From the NCBI GenBank assembly GCA_001769805.1, contig MEPO01000024.1, forward strand, positions 23,161-87,160: a DNA stretch of 64,000 nucleotides, written 5' to 3'. Shown piece by piece: positions 43,167-52,070 of this stretch. The translations under genes and the position numbers were made by a program. Below the pieces are notes generated by a model. That model had not been told where the DNA came from. It was given only the letters and a program-made list of their open reading frames with translations, and made no database searches. Position 1 is the stretch's first letter. Every line of letters begins with the position of its first letter. The DNA is from Bdellovibrionales bacterium GWA1_52_35. GTDB lineage: Bacteria; Bdellovibrionota; UBA1018.

Positions 43167-44668
43167 CGAAAGCCTCCTTGTGGCAGGACGGCTTGAATAT
43201 AGGCGGACGGGTCAAGCAGTTCCGCACCGGTTCGGCTGGCAAATGCAATCAAGGAATTTGGAAATAAACCCAGGCTCATTGTCAGTACGGTAAGCCCGGT
43301 AATTGGAATCAGATATCCATAAAGCGGCGGGTGTTCGTTCCGAAGCAGGTGCCCGGCGTCAGGCGGCACGGGTTTCCAGAAGGCTTGCAGCCAGATTTTA
43401 AGCATCGAAAACAGTGTAAGGAGGCTGACCGTCAGAGATGTTGCGATGATCAGATATTGGCCAGAGTCAAAGCCGGCTTTTGCCAGCAGGAGCTTGCCCC
43501 AGAAGCCAGTCAGCGGAGGCAGTCCCGCGAGGGAAAAGGCAGAAACCAGAAAGAGCCCGGAGAGTGCGGGATGAGAACGGTACAGACCTCCCAGTCTGTT
43601 CAGCTCAAAAGATCCGCGAAGACGATATGCGGCGCCGCTGATCAGAAAGAGATTCGATTTGACAATGATGTTGTGAATTATAAAAAACAGCGCTCCCGCA
43701 AGCGCCAACGGTGTGAACAAAGCCAGACCCATGATCATGTATCCAATCTGACTGATAATATGGAACGAAAGAATTCGGCGAAATTCGTTTTGGGCAGCTG
43801 CGCCCAGAACACCTGTGAGCATGGTAATTCCGGATACGATCAATAAAATTCCATGCGTGTAGTCCGTGTCATGAATAAAAATGAGAGTGAATACCCGCAT
43901 CAACGCATAGATTCCCACTTTGGTGAGTAACCCGGCAAAGATCGCCGATACCGAGACCGGTGGCGTGGGGTAGGACTCCGGAAGCCAGAAAAATAAGGGA
44001 AATACGGCGGCTTTGGTGCCAAGCGCGCAAAGCAGCAGGATCGCGCCGGGCGTGAGGGCGCTCGCCATTTCCGGGGTTCCGGCTCGTCGTGCGAGTTCAG
44101 CCATGTTCAAAGTGCCAGTCACTCCGTATATCGCGCCCACTGCTGAAAGGAATATTGCCGACGCAAAAAGATGCAACGCAACATAAGGTAGCGCTCCTTT
44201 CGTCTGTGCGCGTTCATTGCCCAAGGTCAGGAGTACAAATGAAGTAATCAGGATGAGTTCGAACCAGACGTAAAGATTGAACAGATCACCTGTGAGAAAA
44301 GCTCCGTTCACACTACCCAGTAGAACGAGGACTAAAGGAAAGAAACCTGAAGAAACCCGTTGCTGATCGATTTCCGCGATGGAGTAAGCCAGACAAGCCA
44401 ATCCGAGAATCGCTGAGATCAGTACCAGCGCCGAACTCAAGTGGTCAGCCACAAATGAAATTCCAAATGGAGCGGGCCAGTTTCCAAACTGAGTGGCTTG
44501 AATGCCATGGCTGATCACAGTGAGAATAAGCAGGATGGCTGCAATCAGAAGACCCGTTGCTCCCGCTAGCGCAAGGCACCTTTGGGCCGGTCTGGATTTA
44601 TGCAACAGCAGTGCTAGAACCGCAAAAGTCAGAGGTAGTGCTGCAGGTAACGTCAGCAGAAGCGTCAT
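43163..44668 (-). CDS. mrpD: Na+/H+ antiporter subunit D
   Basis: 501 residues, about 14 helices, homologous to NADH dehydrogenase antiporter-like subunits. Key features: ILITSFVLLTLGNERA with the helix-5 Glu region (YVWFELILI), KAAVFPLFFWLPESYPTPP with the central Lys, and SFHIISQIGYMIMGLAL. It moves protons or cations in the Mrp complex. Overlaps mrpC and mrpE. Confidence 0.96.
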   Translation of the reverse strand: MTLLLTLPAALPLTFAVLALLLHKSRPAQRCLALAGATGLLIAAILLILTVISHGIQATQFGNWPAPFGISFVADHLSSALVLISAILGLACLAYSIAEIDQQRVSSGFFPLVLVLLGSVNGAFLTGDLFNLYVWFELILITSFVLLTLGNERAQTKGALPYVALHLFASAIFLSAVGAIYGVTGTLNMAELARRAGTPEMASALTPGAILLLCALGTKAAVFPLFFWLPESYPTPPVSVSAIFAGLLTKVGIYALMRVFTLIFIHDTDYTHGILLIVSGITMLTGVLGAAAQNEFRRILSFHIISQIGYMIMGLALFTPLALAGALFFIIHNIIVKSNLFLISGAAYRLRGSFELNRLGGLYRSHPALSGLFLVSAFSLAGLPPLTGFWGKLLLAKAGFDSGQYLIIATSLTVSLLTLFSMLKIWLQAFWKPVPPDAGHLLRNEHPPLYGYLIPITGLTVLTMSLGLFPNSLIAFASRTGAELLDPSAYIQAVLPQGGFR

Positions 44669-44988
44669 GTCGGGGGTTCCTCGTGGGCTTTGTGCGCACG
44701 ATAGATGTAGGCAAGCGTAAATGAAAGTAACCCGAACCCGATTACAATTGCAGTTAGAATGAGTGCCTCCGAAACTGGATTGGCAAAATTCCCAGCTATC
44801 ATTTGCTCTCCCGGAGGAATCAATGGGGGGACGGCCAACGTGAGTCGACCGGCAGCGAAAATAAATAAATTGGAGGCATTCGTGAGTAAAATAAGGCCCA
44901 GCGCAAATCTGATCAAGCTAGGCCTGAGCATTAGGAAAATTGCTGAAGCAAAGAGGATTCCCATGACAATTGCAAGTACCGCTTCCAT
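44665..44988 (-). CDS. mrpC: Na+/H+ antiporter subunit C
   Basis: 107 residues, three helices, NuoK-like (FALGLILLTNASNLFIFAAG, then PVSEALILTAIVIGF). Starts by TAATG overlap with mrpB and ends by ATGA overlap with mrpD. Confidence 0.95.
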   Translation of the reverse strand: MEAVLAIVMGILFASAIFLMLRPSLIRFALGLILLTNASNLFIFAAGRLTLAVPPLIPPGEQMIAGNFANPVSEALILTAIVIGFGLLSFTLAYIYRAHKAHEEPPT

Positions 44989-45404
44989 TATTGCTCCTCC
45001 TCAAATGCGAAAATGATCGTCAGGGCCGTGCCGAGTACCACCATGTAGACCCCGATATCGAAGAGGAGGGGGGTACCGAGATGAAGGATATCACGTGAGC
45101 CGATTCGTAACTCAAACCAGAGCCCGGTAAAAAGAGGTTGAGCGGCAAAACTGGAAACAAGTCCGCTTGAAAGTCCGGTCGCCAGCCCTGCAGCGGTGAG
45201 AGACCGGGGATTGACCCGAAGTGCATGCCGCGATAATTTTGTTCCGTAAGCGATCGTATACAGTGTCCACGCAGCAGCCGCGACGAGCCCCCCTGTGAAG
45301 CCGCCACCTGGGTTGTCATGACCGCGAAGCAGAAGGAATATCGAAAACAGAAGTAGTAATGTTATCAGAAGGCGCGCGGTCGTTCGTAAAATCAATGTTG
45401 TCAT
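44988..45404 (-). CDS. mrpB: Na+/H+ antiporter subunit B
   Basis: 138 residues from the ATG at 45404, which overlaps the mrpA stop as ATGA; a longer reading into mrpA has no support. Four helices, with [20 protein letters not shown], the classical MrpB motif. Confidence 0.95.
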   Translation of the reverse strand: MTTLILRTTARLLITLLLLFSIFLLLRGHDNPGGGFTGGLVAAAAWTLYTIAYGTKLSRHALRVNPRSLTAAGLATGLSSGLVSSFAAQPLFTGLWFELRIGSRDILHLGTPLLFDIGVYMVVLGTALTIIFAFEEEQ

Positions 45405-47656
45405 TCGGAAATTGCTCTTCCCTTGACGAATTTGATCAGAGCGAAAGCCCCCAGGCCGCTCATGGCAAGTACGGTGATTTCCCCCCAAGTATCGACAGCT
45501 CTGAAATCGACCAGGATTACGTTGACGATGTTTCTGCCGTTCCCGGAGGAGAGGCTGTTTTGCGCAAAATAGTTCGATAGATAAGGATCAAAAGGAAACT
45601 TGAGAACAGTCAAGAGTACAAGGGCCATTACCGTGCCAAACCCGATCGCAATGCCCGCATCTTGCACGAGCGTCATGGAAGACAAAGGGTAATCATATTC
45701 ATCGGGCAGCCTCATCGCCAAAAGGGCAACCAGCACGATGGTCAGCGTTTCAACGAGAAACTGCGTCAAGGCGAGATCGGGTGCGCCATAGAATACAAAA
45801 ACAAGTGCGATCGCATATCCGACTACTCCGAGTGAAGTAACGGCCATAAGGACGGATGTCGCGAGTACAGCCGAGATCGCACCTATTGGAATAAGGACCA
45901 GGATACCCCAAACGAAGAACGCGATATCCGGCAACTCTTGAGGCCAGGAAATACTGCTGTAATACAGAGTCGTAAAGCCCGTTAGGCCGCCGATGGTGAT
46001 GAATACCCGCATTAAGTAGGAACGCAGATTGCCGTTCTGGAGAATTCGAGTCTGAAAACGTGCGAAATTCATGAGCGCGGCAACCGAGTGGTTATAGAAT
46101 GCAGCGGGGCCCCAGGAATGAATCCAAGGCTCAAGGCGGTTGAGCAACGGTTGCAATAACCGCCGCCAAACGGAATATATCATGAGTCCAAGCCCGACCG
46201 ATAGGATGCTGAGCATCAAGGGCGTACTGAGCTCGAAACCATGGGTCAATCCAATACCGTTTGCAGCAGTTCCGGTCATCGCAGAAACCGCAGGAGCAAT
46301 AATGAGATCCTGCAGAAACCCGGGAAAAAGCGTAAATCCCAGGCTGAGAAGACCTAAAAAGCAGGGGCCCAGCCACATGCCGGGAGAAACTTCCTTTACA
46401 TTCTCAATCGCAATCGTGGGAACTCCAAAAAAGCCTTCGAAGGCCAATATTGCGGAGACCCCGGTTGCCGTGGCTTTCGAGACTACTGCTATAATAACAA
46501 AAATGATCGAAGCGGCTCCGGCCAGACTCAAGCCTGCCTTGTAAATCAGCTCTTTGCCAATGAACCCGAGGAGCGGCGGAAGCCCCGCCATGGAAGCCGC
46601 CCCGAGTACAGCAGCTAAGGTGGTCAGGCGCATTTTGCGGAATAGTCCTCCAAGTTTCAGGACGTCTCTTGTCCCGGTCTCATGCTCCACCGAGCCGGCG
46701 ACAAGGAAGAGGGCGCCTTTGTAAAGGGCGTGCGCGATCAGAAAGACCACGGCCGCCGTAATTGCTTCCTTGTTGCCGATTCCAAGCAGGAGCGTGAGTG
46801 CGCCCAGGGCCATGATCGTCATGTAAGCAAGAAGAAGTTTGAGATCGGTTTGCTTGAGAGCCATGAATGAACCTGTGAGCATGGTCAGAACACCGGTGGT
46901 GCTCACAACGTAAAACCAGGTTTCTGTATTCCCAAAAATCGGGAAGAAGCGGGCAAGCAGATAAATTCCGGCTTTGACCATGGTAGCGGAATGCAAGTAG
47001 GCGCTGACGGGTGTGGGTGCAACCATTGCGTTTGGCAACCAGAAGTGAAACGGGAATTGTGCTGATTTCGTGAACGCACCGATCAGTATCAGGATCAAAG
47101 TTGGGAGTTGGAGGTGGTGATCGCGAATGGTGCTGCCATTTGCAAGTAGCGTCGATATTTCATAACTGCCGCCAATTCTGCCCAGAAGGAGCAAACCAGC
47201 AAGGAGTGCCAATCCTCCGGCAGTGGTCACCAGAATAGCCTGCCAGGCGTTCTTGCGGGCTTCCTTATTCTCATTTTCGAATCCAATAAGTAGAAAGGAA
47301 GTGAAGGTGGTCAGCTCCCAGAAAATGTAAAGTAATATCACATTATCAGAGAGAACAAGGCCGAGCATTGAAGCCATGAAGCTCAGTAGCAAAACGTAAA
47401 ATCTACCCAGATCTCGGTGGTTTTCGAAATAGGGACCGGCATAAACGACGACTATTGTCCCCAGAACGGTGATGAGAAGCGCAAAAATCGCGCTGAGACC
47501 ATCGAGGGCAAAAGACAAATTGATGTTCAACTCGGGTACCCATGTAGTCCCCATCCGAACAACCTCTCCGCGAGAGAGTTCGGGAATCCAGAATGCTATG
47601 CATACCGAAAGCAGCAGAGGTATCAAAGCGAGTAGCCAGTTGGTGGGTGATCCCAT
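45401..47656 (-). CDS. mrpA: Na+/H+ antiporter subunit A
   Basis: 751 residues, the usual size for MrpA (about 750-800). The NuoL-like part has [19 protein letters not shown] (helix 5 Glu), [20 protein letters not shown] and [13 protein letters not shown] with the central Lys, and EVSPG... later. The C-terminal 150 residues carry the MbhD/E-like part ([39 protein letters not shown]). First gene of a compact seven-gene operon (A-B-C-D-E-F-G) on the minus strand. The complex exchanges cytoplasmic Na+ for protons and aids growth at high pH or salt. Possible promoter TTGACT-N17-GATAAA lies just before the start; it is weak. Confidence 0.96.
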   Translation of the reverse strand: MGSPTNWLLALIPLLLSVCIAFWIPELSRGEVVRMGTTWVPELNINLSFALDGLSAIFALLITVLGTIVVVYAGPYFENHRDLGRFYVLLLSFMASMLGLVLSDNVILLYIFWELTTFTSFLLIGFENENKEARKNAWQAILVTTAGGLALLAGLLLLGRIGGSYEISTLLANGSTIRDHHLQLPTLILILIGAFTKSAQFPFHFWLPNAMVAPTPVSAYLHSATMVKAGIYLLARFFPIFGNTETWFYVVSTTGVLTMLTGSFMALKQTDLKLLLAYMTIMALGALTLLLGIGNKEAITAAVVFLIAHALYKGALFLVAGSVEHETGTRDVLKLGGLFRKMRLTTLAAVLGAASMAGLPPLLGFIGKELIYKAGLSLAGAASIIFVIIAVVSKATATGVSAILAFEGFFGVPTIAIENVKEVSPGMWLGPCFLGLLSLGFTLFPGFLQDLIIAPAVSAMTGTAANGIGLTHGFELSTPLMLSILSVGLGLMIYSVWRRLLQPLLNRLEPWIHSWGPAAFYNHSVAALMNFARFQTRILQNGNLRSYLMRVFITIGGLTGFTTLYYSSISWPQELPDIAFFVWGILVLIPIGAISAVLATSVLMAVTSLGVVGYAIALVFVFYGAPDLALTQFLVETLTIVLVALLAMRLPDEYDYPLSSMTLVQDAGIAIGFGTVMALVLLTVLKFPFDPYLSNYFAQNSLSSGNGRNIVNVILVDFRAVDTWGEITVLAMSGLGAFALIKFVKGRAISE

Positions 47657-47777
47657 GGTCCGCGGTTTTATCTTCTTTCACAATCGATGAGTCAATATGC
47701 CTGGGGTCAAAACAGGAATGGCACGCGATATGCGTGTTGCCTCTCGGCGTTGAAACATAAACGAAGGGATGGGCTAA

Positions 47778-48680
47778 ATGTCTTCAGCCCCGAGCATCCG
47801 AAAGATTATTTGGGCTGTGAATCCTCTGGACTTGAACAGTATCATGAAAACGAGCATGCCGCGTCTGCTTCGCTCTCTGGTGCGTTTGACTCAGGCGGAG
47901 GTGGAGACGATATATATCCTGACGCCGGATGTTGCAATCAGTGGTCCGACAATACTCAAAGAGAGTCTGCGCAGGCCCAGAGGATTTCAGCTTAAGGAAC
48001 CAAAAGTATTTATAAAGGACGTTTCTAGTTTAAAAAAATCCGTGAGGGCATTCTGCCGGTACTCAGAACTGTCAAAAGCGGATCTGATCATTGTTTCAAT
48101 GAACGGAAATACAAAGCTCCGGCGCTTGATGCTGCGCCAATTCGCCCAGGTGCTCCTGCCTCGATCACGAATACCTGTCTTGACGACTTCCTCGAAGCTT
48201 CAATTCCAGGGAAAATGGTCTCGCCTGTTGTACCCGACAGATTTCGGTAAACACTCTGAGCGCGTATTCACCCGGGTCATTGCGCTCGCACGCATTCTGA
48301 AAGCAGAGATTATGGTTTACCACGAGGCCCGCTCGCCACGAAATATTCAGGCTCGGAGAAGAACGATAGAATTCAATACTGCAGTTGACTCCGTACCCTC
48401 TGCTTGGGTCGACAGCTGGGTTGCGCGACGAACCCGAATGCAGGAGTATGTCGATCGCGCAAGAAAGAGTGGAGTGATTGCGAACGCGTTTCTGGATGTA
48501 GGAGGGCTTCCCTTGCATGAGGCCATTTTGCGCGCCGCGCGCAAGCTGAATGCAAGGTTGATCGCTACCGCTTCGTTCAGTGGCCCCGTTAAAAGTGCGA
48601 TCAGCGGTGCGGTTACCAAGCGGGTTGTGAATAATTCACATTGCCCTGTATGGATCCTTCATGAAAAAGCCCTGCGTTAA
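47778..48680 (+). CDS. universal-stress-protein-like protein
   Basis: 300 residues, two Usp domains. The first (about 8-145; KIIWAVNPLD, DLIIVSMNGN) is divergent and lacks an ATP loop. The second (about 150-295; RLLYPTDFGKHSERVFTRVI, LIATASFSGPVKSAISGAVT, CPVWIL) retains most of the GxxGxxxxx(G)S/T ATP-binding region, with Ser for the first Gly. Usp proteins bind ATP or nucleotides under stress. Divergent from mrpA with 121 bp between them, so shared regulation by salt or pH stress is plausible. Its stop overlaps the next gene's stop (TTAA) in convergent order. Confidence 0.85.
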   Translation: MSSAPSIRKIIWAVNPLDLNSIMKTSMPRLLRSLVRLTQAEVETIYILTPDVAISGPTILKESLRRPRGFQLKEPKVFIKDVSSLKKSVRAFCRYSELSKADLIIVSMNGNTKLRRLMLRQFAQVLLPRSRIPVLTTSSKLQFQGKWSRLLYPTDFGKHSERVFTRVIALARILKAEIMVYHEARSPRNIQARRRTIEFNTAVDSVPSAWVDSWVARRTRMQEYVDRARKSGVIANAFLDVGGLPLHEAILRAARKLNARLIATASFSGPVKSAISGAVTKRVVNNSHCPVWILHEKALR

Positions 48681-49453
48681 TTTCCGATTACTTCAACTTT
48701 GAAGATCAAAGGCCAATTTTTGCCCGTAAGATAAAAAACATTTTCGACCGGATCATAAGCGATGCCATTGGCAACAGCATTGGAATCCGCAGACAGCTCA
48801 TCCAAGGTGAATTGCTCTTTTAGGCTGGAAAGATCTAGGGAACCATCCACACAGCCGGTCGCGGGATTAATCCGGACAATTTGATCGGTTTTGAAGATGT
48901 TCGCGAATATTCTGCCATTCACATACTCAAGCTCATTGAGTGACTCCTGCGCATCGGCGCGCCGCTGAACAGTAATCGATCGGGTTTCCTTGAGGGTTGC
49001 GGGATCGAGAAAGCGAATTTGTGCGGTGCCATCGCTGACGATCCAGCTGCGATGATCATGGGTCAATCCCCAGCCCTCCCAGAAGTACGGGACCATGCGG
49101 GGGGTTGTCGTACTGTCTAGATTCCAAAGAAGAGCTTTCTTTTCTTTCCAGGTGAGTAGCAGAAACTTTCCCTTCCAGATATCGAGTCCCTCCGCAAAAA
49201 TTGTTCTATCAAGACGGGCGAGCTGCTTCACTTCACCGTTTCCAGGATTGATCCTGTTGAATGAGGACTGGCCATAGCCGCCGCTGCTCTCATAAAGCGA
49301 TCCTGAGTGGAATACGAGGCCCTGAGTGGAGCCTAAAGAACTGCGATGAATTGCTTTTTCCAATCGAACGCCCAGCGGTTCAGGTTCTGGGCACTGCTGT
49401 GCGCCGAGATTTGTGAGCTGAAAAATGGTCAAAAGCAGGGTAGCCGCTGTCAT
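48677..49453 (-). CDS. glutaminyl-peptide cyclotransferase-like protein
   Basis: 258 residues with a signal peptide (LTIFQLTNLGA). The mature protein is a beta-propeller of the plant/bacterial glutamine cyclotransferase type. Motifs: QGLVFHSGSLYESSGGYGQS, EGLDIWKGKFLLLTWKEK, EGWGLTHDHRSWIVSDGT, LNELEYVNGRIFANIF and VANGIAYDPVENVFYLTGKNWP. The family turns N-terminal Gln of exported proteins into pyroglutamate in the periplasm. Length fits (about 260). Confidence 0.92.
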   Translation of the reverse strand: MTAATLLLTIFQLTNLGAQQCPEPEPLGVRLEKAIHRSSLGSTQGLVFHSGSLYESSGGYGQSSFNRINPGNGEVKQLARLDRTIFAEGLDIWKGKFLLLTWKEKKALLWNLDSTTTPRMVPYFWEGWGLTHDHRSWIVSDGTAQIRFLDPATLKETRSITVQRRADAQESLNELEYVNGRIFANIFKTDQIVRINPATGCVDGSLDLSSLKEQFTLDELSADSNAVANGIAYDPVENVFYLTGKNWPLIFKVEVIGN

Positions 49454-49488
49454 ATCTGCAAAGGGCTACAATGTTCAGACCAGACGGA

Positions 49489-51939
49489 TCATGGAGCCGG
49501 CAGGTGATAATCCACTTTGAGGAATGGTCGGTAGGTCGCAGTCGCGTTCTCGATTGCGCCGAAGTACCGGTAATGGTCTCTCACGGAAGTGGGGTCGGAG
49601 TTCAGGAGCATGCCGTAGTTGATTGCGCCTGGCGCCACCCATTCCTGAACCATCTGTGTGATGGGGAAATATTTCGGTCCGTTGGTTTTATTGATAATGT
49701 TCGTAATATAGGCGGTCGATATGTCGTTTTGGCCCAGTGCTTCCAGTCCGATCGGGGCACCCGAATTCGGTGTCCAGAATCCCGTGGCATTGTACTTGAC
49801 TGCCGTAGCGGTGTTGACATCCATGTCTTTGCCGATCATTTTGTGGACTGAAACATTATATGTCGACGAGGCAAGTGAGGTCGTGCTGTCCGGCTCGGAT
49901 TGCAGGAGATAAAGCGTTAGTTCCGCATTGTCGATAACAGCACTGGTCGGAATACTTGAAACATCAAATTTCATCACAATCGCATTTGCAATGGTTTCAT
50001 CCGGCCAAGTATAGGTATGCAACCATTCCTCGGTTGAATGAATGGCGGTCCCACCTATGTAAGCATCTGCAATCGGAGCAAGAGTTACTGATGCCGATGC
50101 ACTCGGCGTGGCAATGGACGCTGCAAGCGACTGCGCCGAAAGATTGCCGGCGGCATCATAAGCCGCAACGGTGAAATTGTAATTGGTAAGAGCGGCCAGC
50201 CCAGTATTACTGAAGGAGTTAGTGGAATTTGTCGCCACTTCAGAACCATTTCGAAATACTTTGTAGCCGGTCACTCCGATATTATCCGTTGAGGCGGTCC
50301 AGGTCAGATCAATTTGAAAAGGGGATACGGCAGAACCCGTCAGGCCCGCAGGGACGGTTGGGGCCTGCGTATCGGGTGCTGGCGAAGTGGTGACGGAAAT
50401 GGCCGTTGATTTGGCGGAAGTATTCCCTGCGCCATCGAATGCTGCCACGGCATAGCTATAAGTGGTTGCAGCGGTCAGGCCAGTATCAGAGAATGAATTT
50501 CCAGCCAAGGATCCAACCTGAACATTGTTGCGATAGATTCTGTAGCCCGTGACACCTATATTATCGGTCGACCCGCTCCAGCTGATGTTGATTTGAGTGG
50601 ACGAGATCACCGATCCAGAAACACCGGCCGGCACGGTGGGGGCCTGAGTATCAGGTGCTGCCGAGGTAGTGACGGAAATGGCTGCTGATTTTGCCGACGC
50701 ATTGCCTGCAAGATCAAAGGCTGTGACTGCATAGCTGTAGGCCGTCGAGGCGACCAGACCTGTATCAGAAAATGAATTTCCGGCTACGGATGCGACCAGA
50801 ACATTGTTTCGATAAACCTTGTAACCCGTGACACCCACCGCATCAGTCGAGACATTCCAAGTAACATTGATTTGAGTCGAAGAAATCACGGATCCCGAAA
50901 GACCGGTCGGAACGGTCGGGGCCACGACATCCGGTGGGGATGAAGTGGTGACGGAAATGGCCGTTGATTTGGCGGAAGTATTCCCTGCGCCATCGAATGC
51001 TGCCACGGCATAGCTATAAGTGGTTGCAGCGGTCAGGCCAGTATCAGAGAATGAATTTCCAGCCAAGGATCCAACCTGAACATTGTTGCGATAGATTCTG
51101 TAGCCCGTGACACCTATATTATCGGTCGACCCGCTCCAGCTGATGTTGATTTGAGTGGACGAGATCACCGATCCAGAAACACCGGCCGGCACGGTAGGGG
51201 CCTGAGTATCAGGTCCGGCGGTCGTGACTACAGAAATCAAAGCCGTCTTGTTTGAAACGTTCCCTGCGGCATCGAATGCCGTAACTTCATAACTGTAGGA
51301 CGTCGCTGCGCTCAGACCCGTATCAGAGAATGAAGTCCCTGCCACTGATCCGACGAGCACGCTATTGCGATAAATTTTGTACCCAGTCACCCCGACATTA
51401 TCCGTGGATGCAGTCCAAGTGAGATTGATTTGACTCTGGGATGCCGCGATCCCTGTTAGGCCTGCCGGAATACTGGGATTCTGGGTGTCCGGTGATGCGA
51501 GAGTCCGAGCAGTTACGGGTGAAGAATTCGCCGAAATATTTCCCGCCCCGTCCTGCGCTGCAACCGTATAGCTATAGTTCGTATTTGCGGAGAGATTCAA
51601 ATCGTTGTAAAGGACGCCTGTGATTGAACCGGCAATTTCGATTCCATCGCGAAAAAGTCTGTAGCGGCTCACGCCGCGATTGTCGGTTGAGGCATTCCAA
51701 CTGACTTGGACCGAAGTTTGAGAGAGAGCAATGGCTAAAACGCCTGAGGGAACACTCGGCGCCTGTTCGTCTGCCGGCTCACCGGGGGCTTGGATTGTGA
51801 TCGGCGCAGGGGAAGCCTTCGGTTCGGGAGTTACAAAAACACCAGAGAGATTCTTCGGTTCATTGCAAGCGGACAAGGCAAACAATGCCAGCAGTGCGGC
51901 GTACCTGTGGCCAAGTTTTGGCAGATAAATCGTATTCAT
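49489..51939 (-). CDS. lipoprotein with six FN3 domains and a DNRLRE domain
   Basis: 816 residues. Lipobox LSAC gives an acylated Cys near residue 25. Six FN3 domains of about 90 residues run from about 55 to 615, each beginning DTQAPTVPAG-like and with GVTGYRIYRNN and SFSDTGL...TTYSYAV. Domains 3 and 5 are virtually identical. The last 200 residues (ADAYIGGTAIHSTEEWLHTY, FDVSSIPTSAVIDNAELTLY, ITQMVQEWVAPG, FLKVDYHLPAP) form a DNRLRE domain, a jelly-roll seen in secreted and cell-wall proteins. Surface protein, possibly adhesive. No partner gene is evident; the Ser/Thr kinase gene upstream is on the same strand, 131 bp away. Confidence 0.85.
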   Translation of the reverse strand: MNTIYLPKLGHRYAALLALFALSACNEPKNLSGVFVTPEPKASPAPITIQAPGEPADEQAPSVPSGVLAIALSQTSVQVSWNASTDNRGVSRYRLFRDGIEIAGSITGVLYNDLNLSANTNYSYTVAAQDGAGNISANSSPVTARTLASPDTQNPSIPAGLTGIAASQSQINLTWTASTDNVGVTGYKIYRNSVLVGSVAGTSFSDTGLSAATSYSYEVTAFDAAGNVSNKTALISVVTTAGPDTQAPTVPAGVSGSVISSTQINISWSGSTDNIGVTGYRIYRNNVQVGSLAGNSFSDTGLTAATTYSYAVAAFDGAGNTSAKSTAISVTTSSPPDVVAPTVPTGLSGSVISSTQINVTWNVSTDAVGVTGYKVYRNNVLVASVAGNSFSDTGLVASTAYSYAVTAFDLAGNASAKSAAISVTTSAAPDTQAPTVPAGVSGSVISSTQINISWSGSTDNIGVTGYRIYRNNVQVGSLAGNSFSDTGLTAATTYSYAVAAFDGAGNTSAKSTAISVTTSPAPDTQAPTVPAGLTGSAVSPFQIDLTWTASTDNIGVTGYKVFRNGSEVATNSTNSFSNTGLAALTNYNFTVAAYDAAGNLSAQSLAASIATPSASASVTLAPIADAYIGGTAIHSTEEWLHTYTWPDETIANAIVMKFDVSSIPTSAVIDNAELTLYLLQSEPDSTTSLASSTYNVSVHKMIGKDMDVNTATAVKYNATGFWTPNSGAPIGLEALGQNDISTAYITNIINKTNGPKYFPITQMVQEWVAPGAINYGMLLNSDPTSVRDHYRYFGAIENATATYRPFLKVDYHLPAP
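50384..50655 (-). repeat. 272-bp near-identical repeat, copy 1 of 2
   Basis: Matches 50942-51213 (offset 558 bp) with one visible difference (G at 50638, A at 51196). It covers one FN3 unit (domain 5). The copy between them is clearly different at DNA level, so the pair points to recent gene conversion or duplication. Confidence 0.9.
50942..51213 (-). repeat. 272-bp near-identical repeat, copy 2 of 2
   Basis: Partner of 50384-50655; FN3 domain 3 of the same gene. Homologous recombination between the copies would delete or add 558 bp (186 codons), keeping the frame. Confidence 0.9.
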
Positions 51940-52070
51940 AACGTCCCCCTGAGCGATCTCTATGAGAATAATATTACCATATCGAAAAGAGTTTTGCTGC
52001 TTGCTCTATTATGGGAGTGTGTCTTCATGAACACAGCCTGAAGTCACAATGGATTTCGATTCATGAGGGA

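Noticed and set aside
47657-47777. Promoter TTGACT-N17-GATAAA for mrpA
   Set aside because: The implied transcript start is within a few bases of the ATG and the -10 fit is poor, so it is mentioned only in the mrpA entry.
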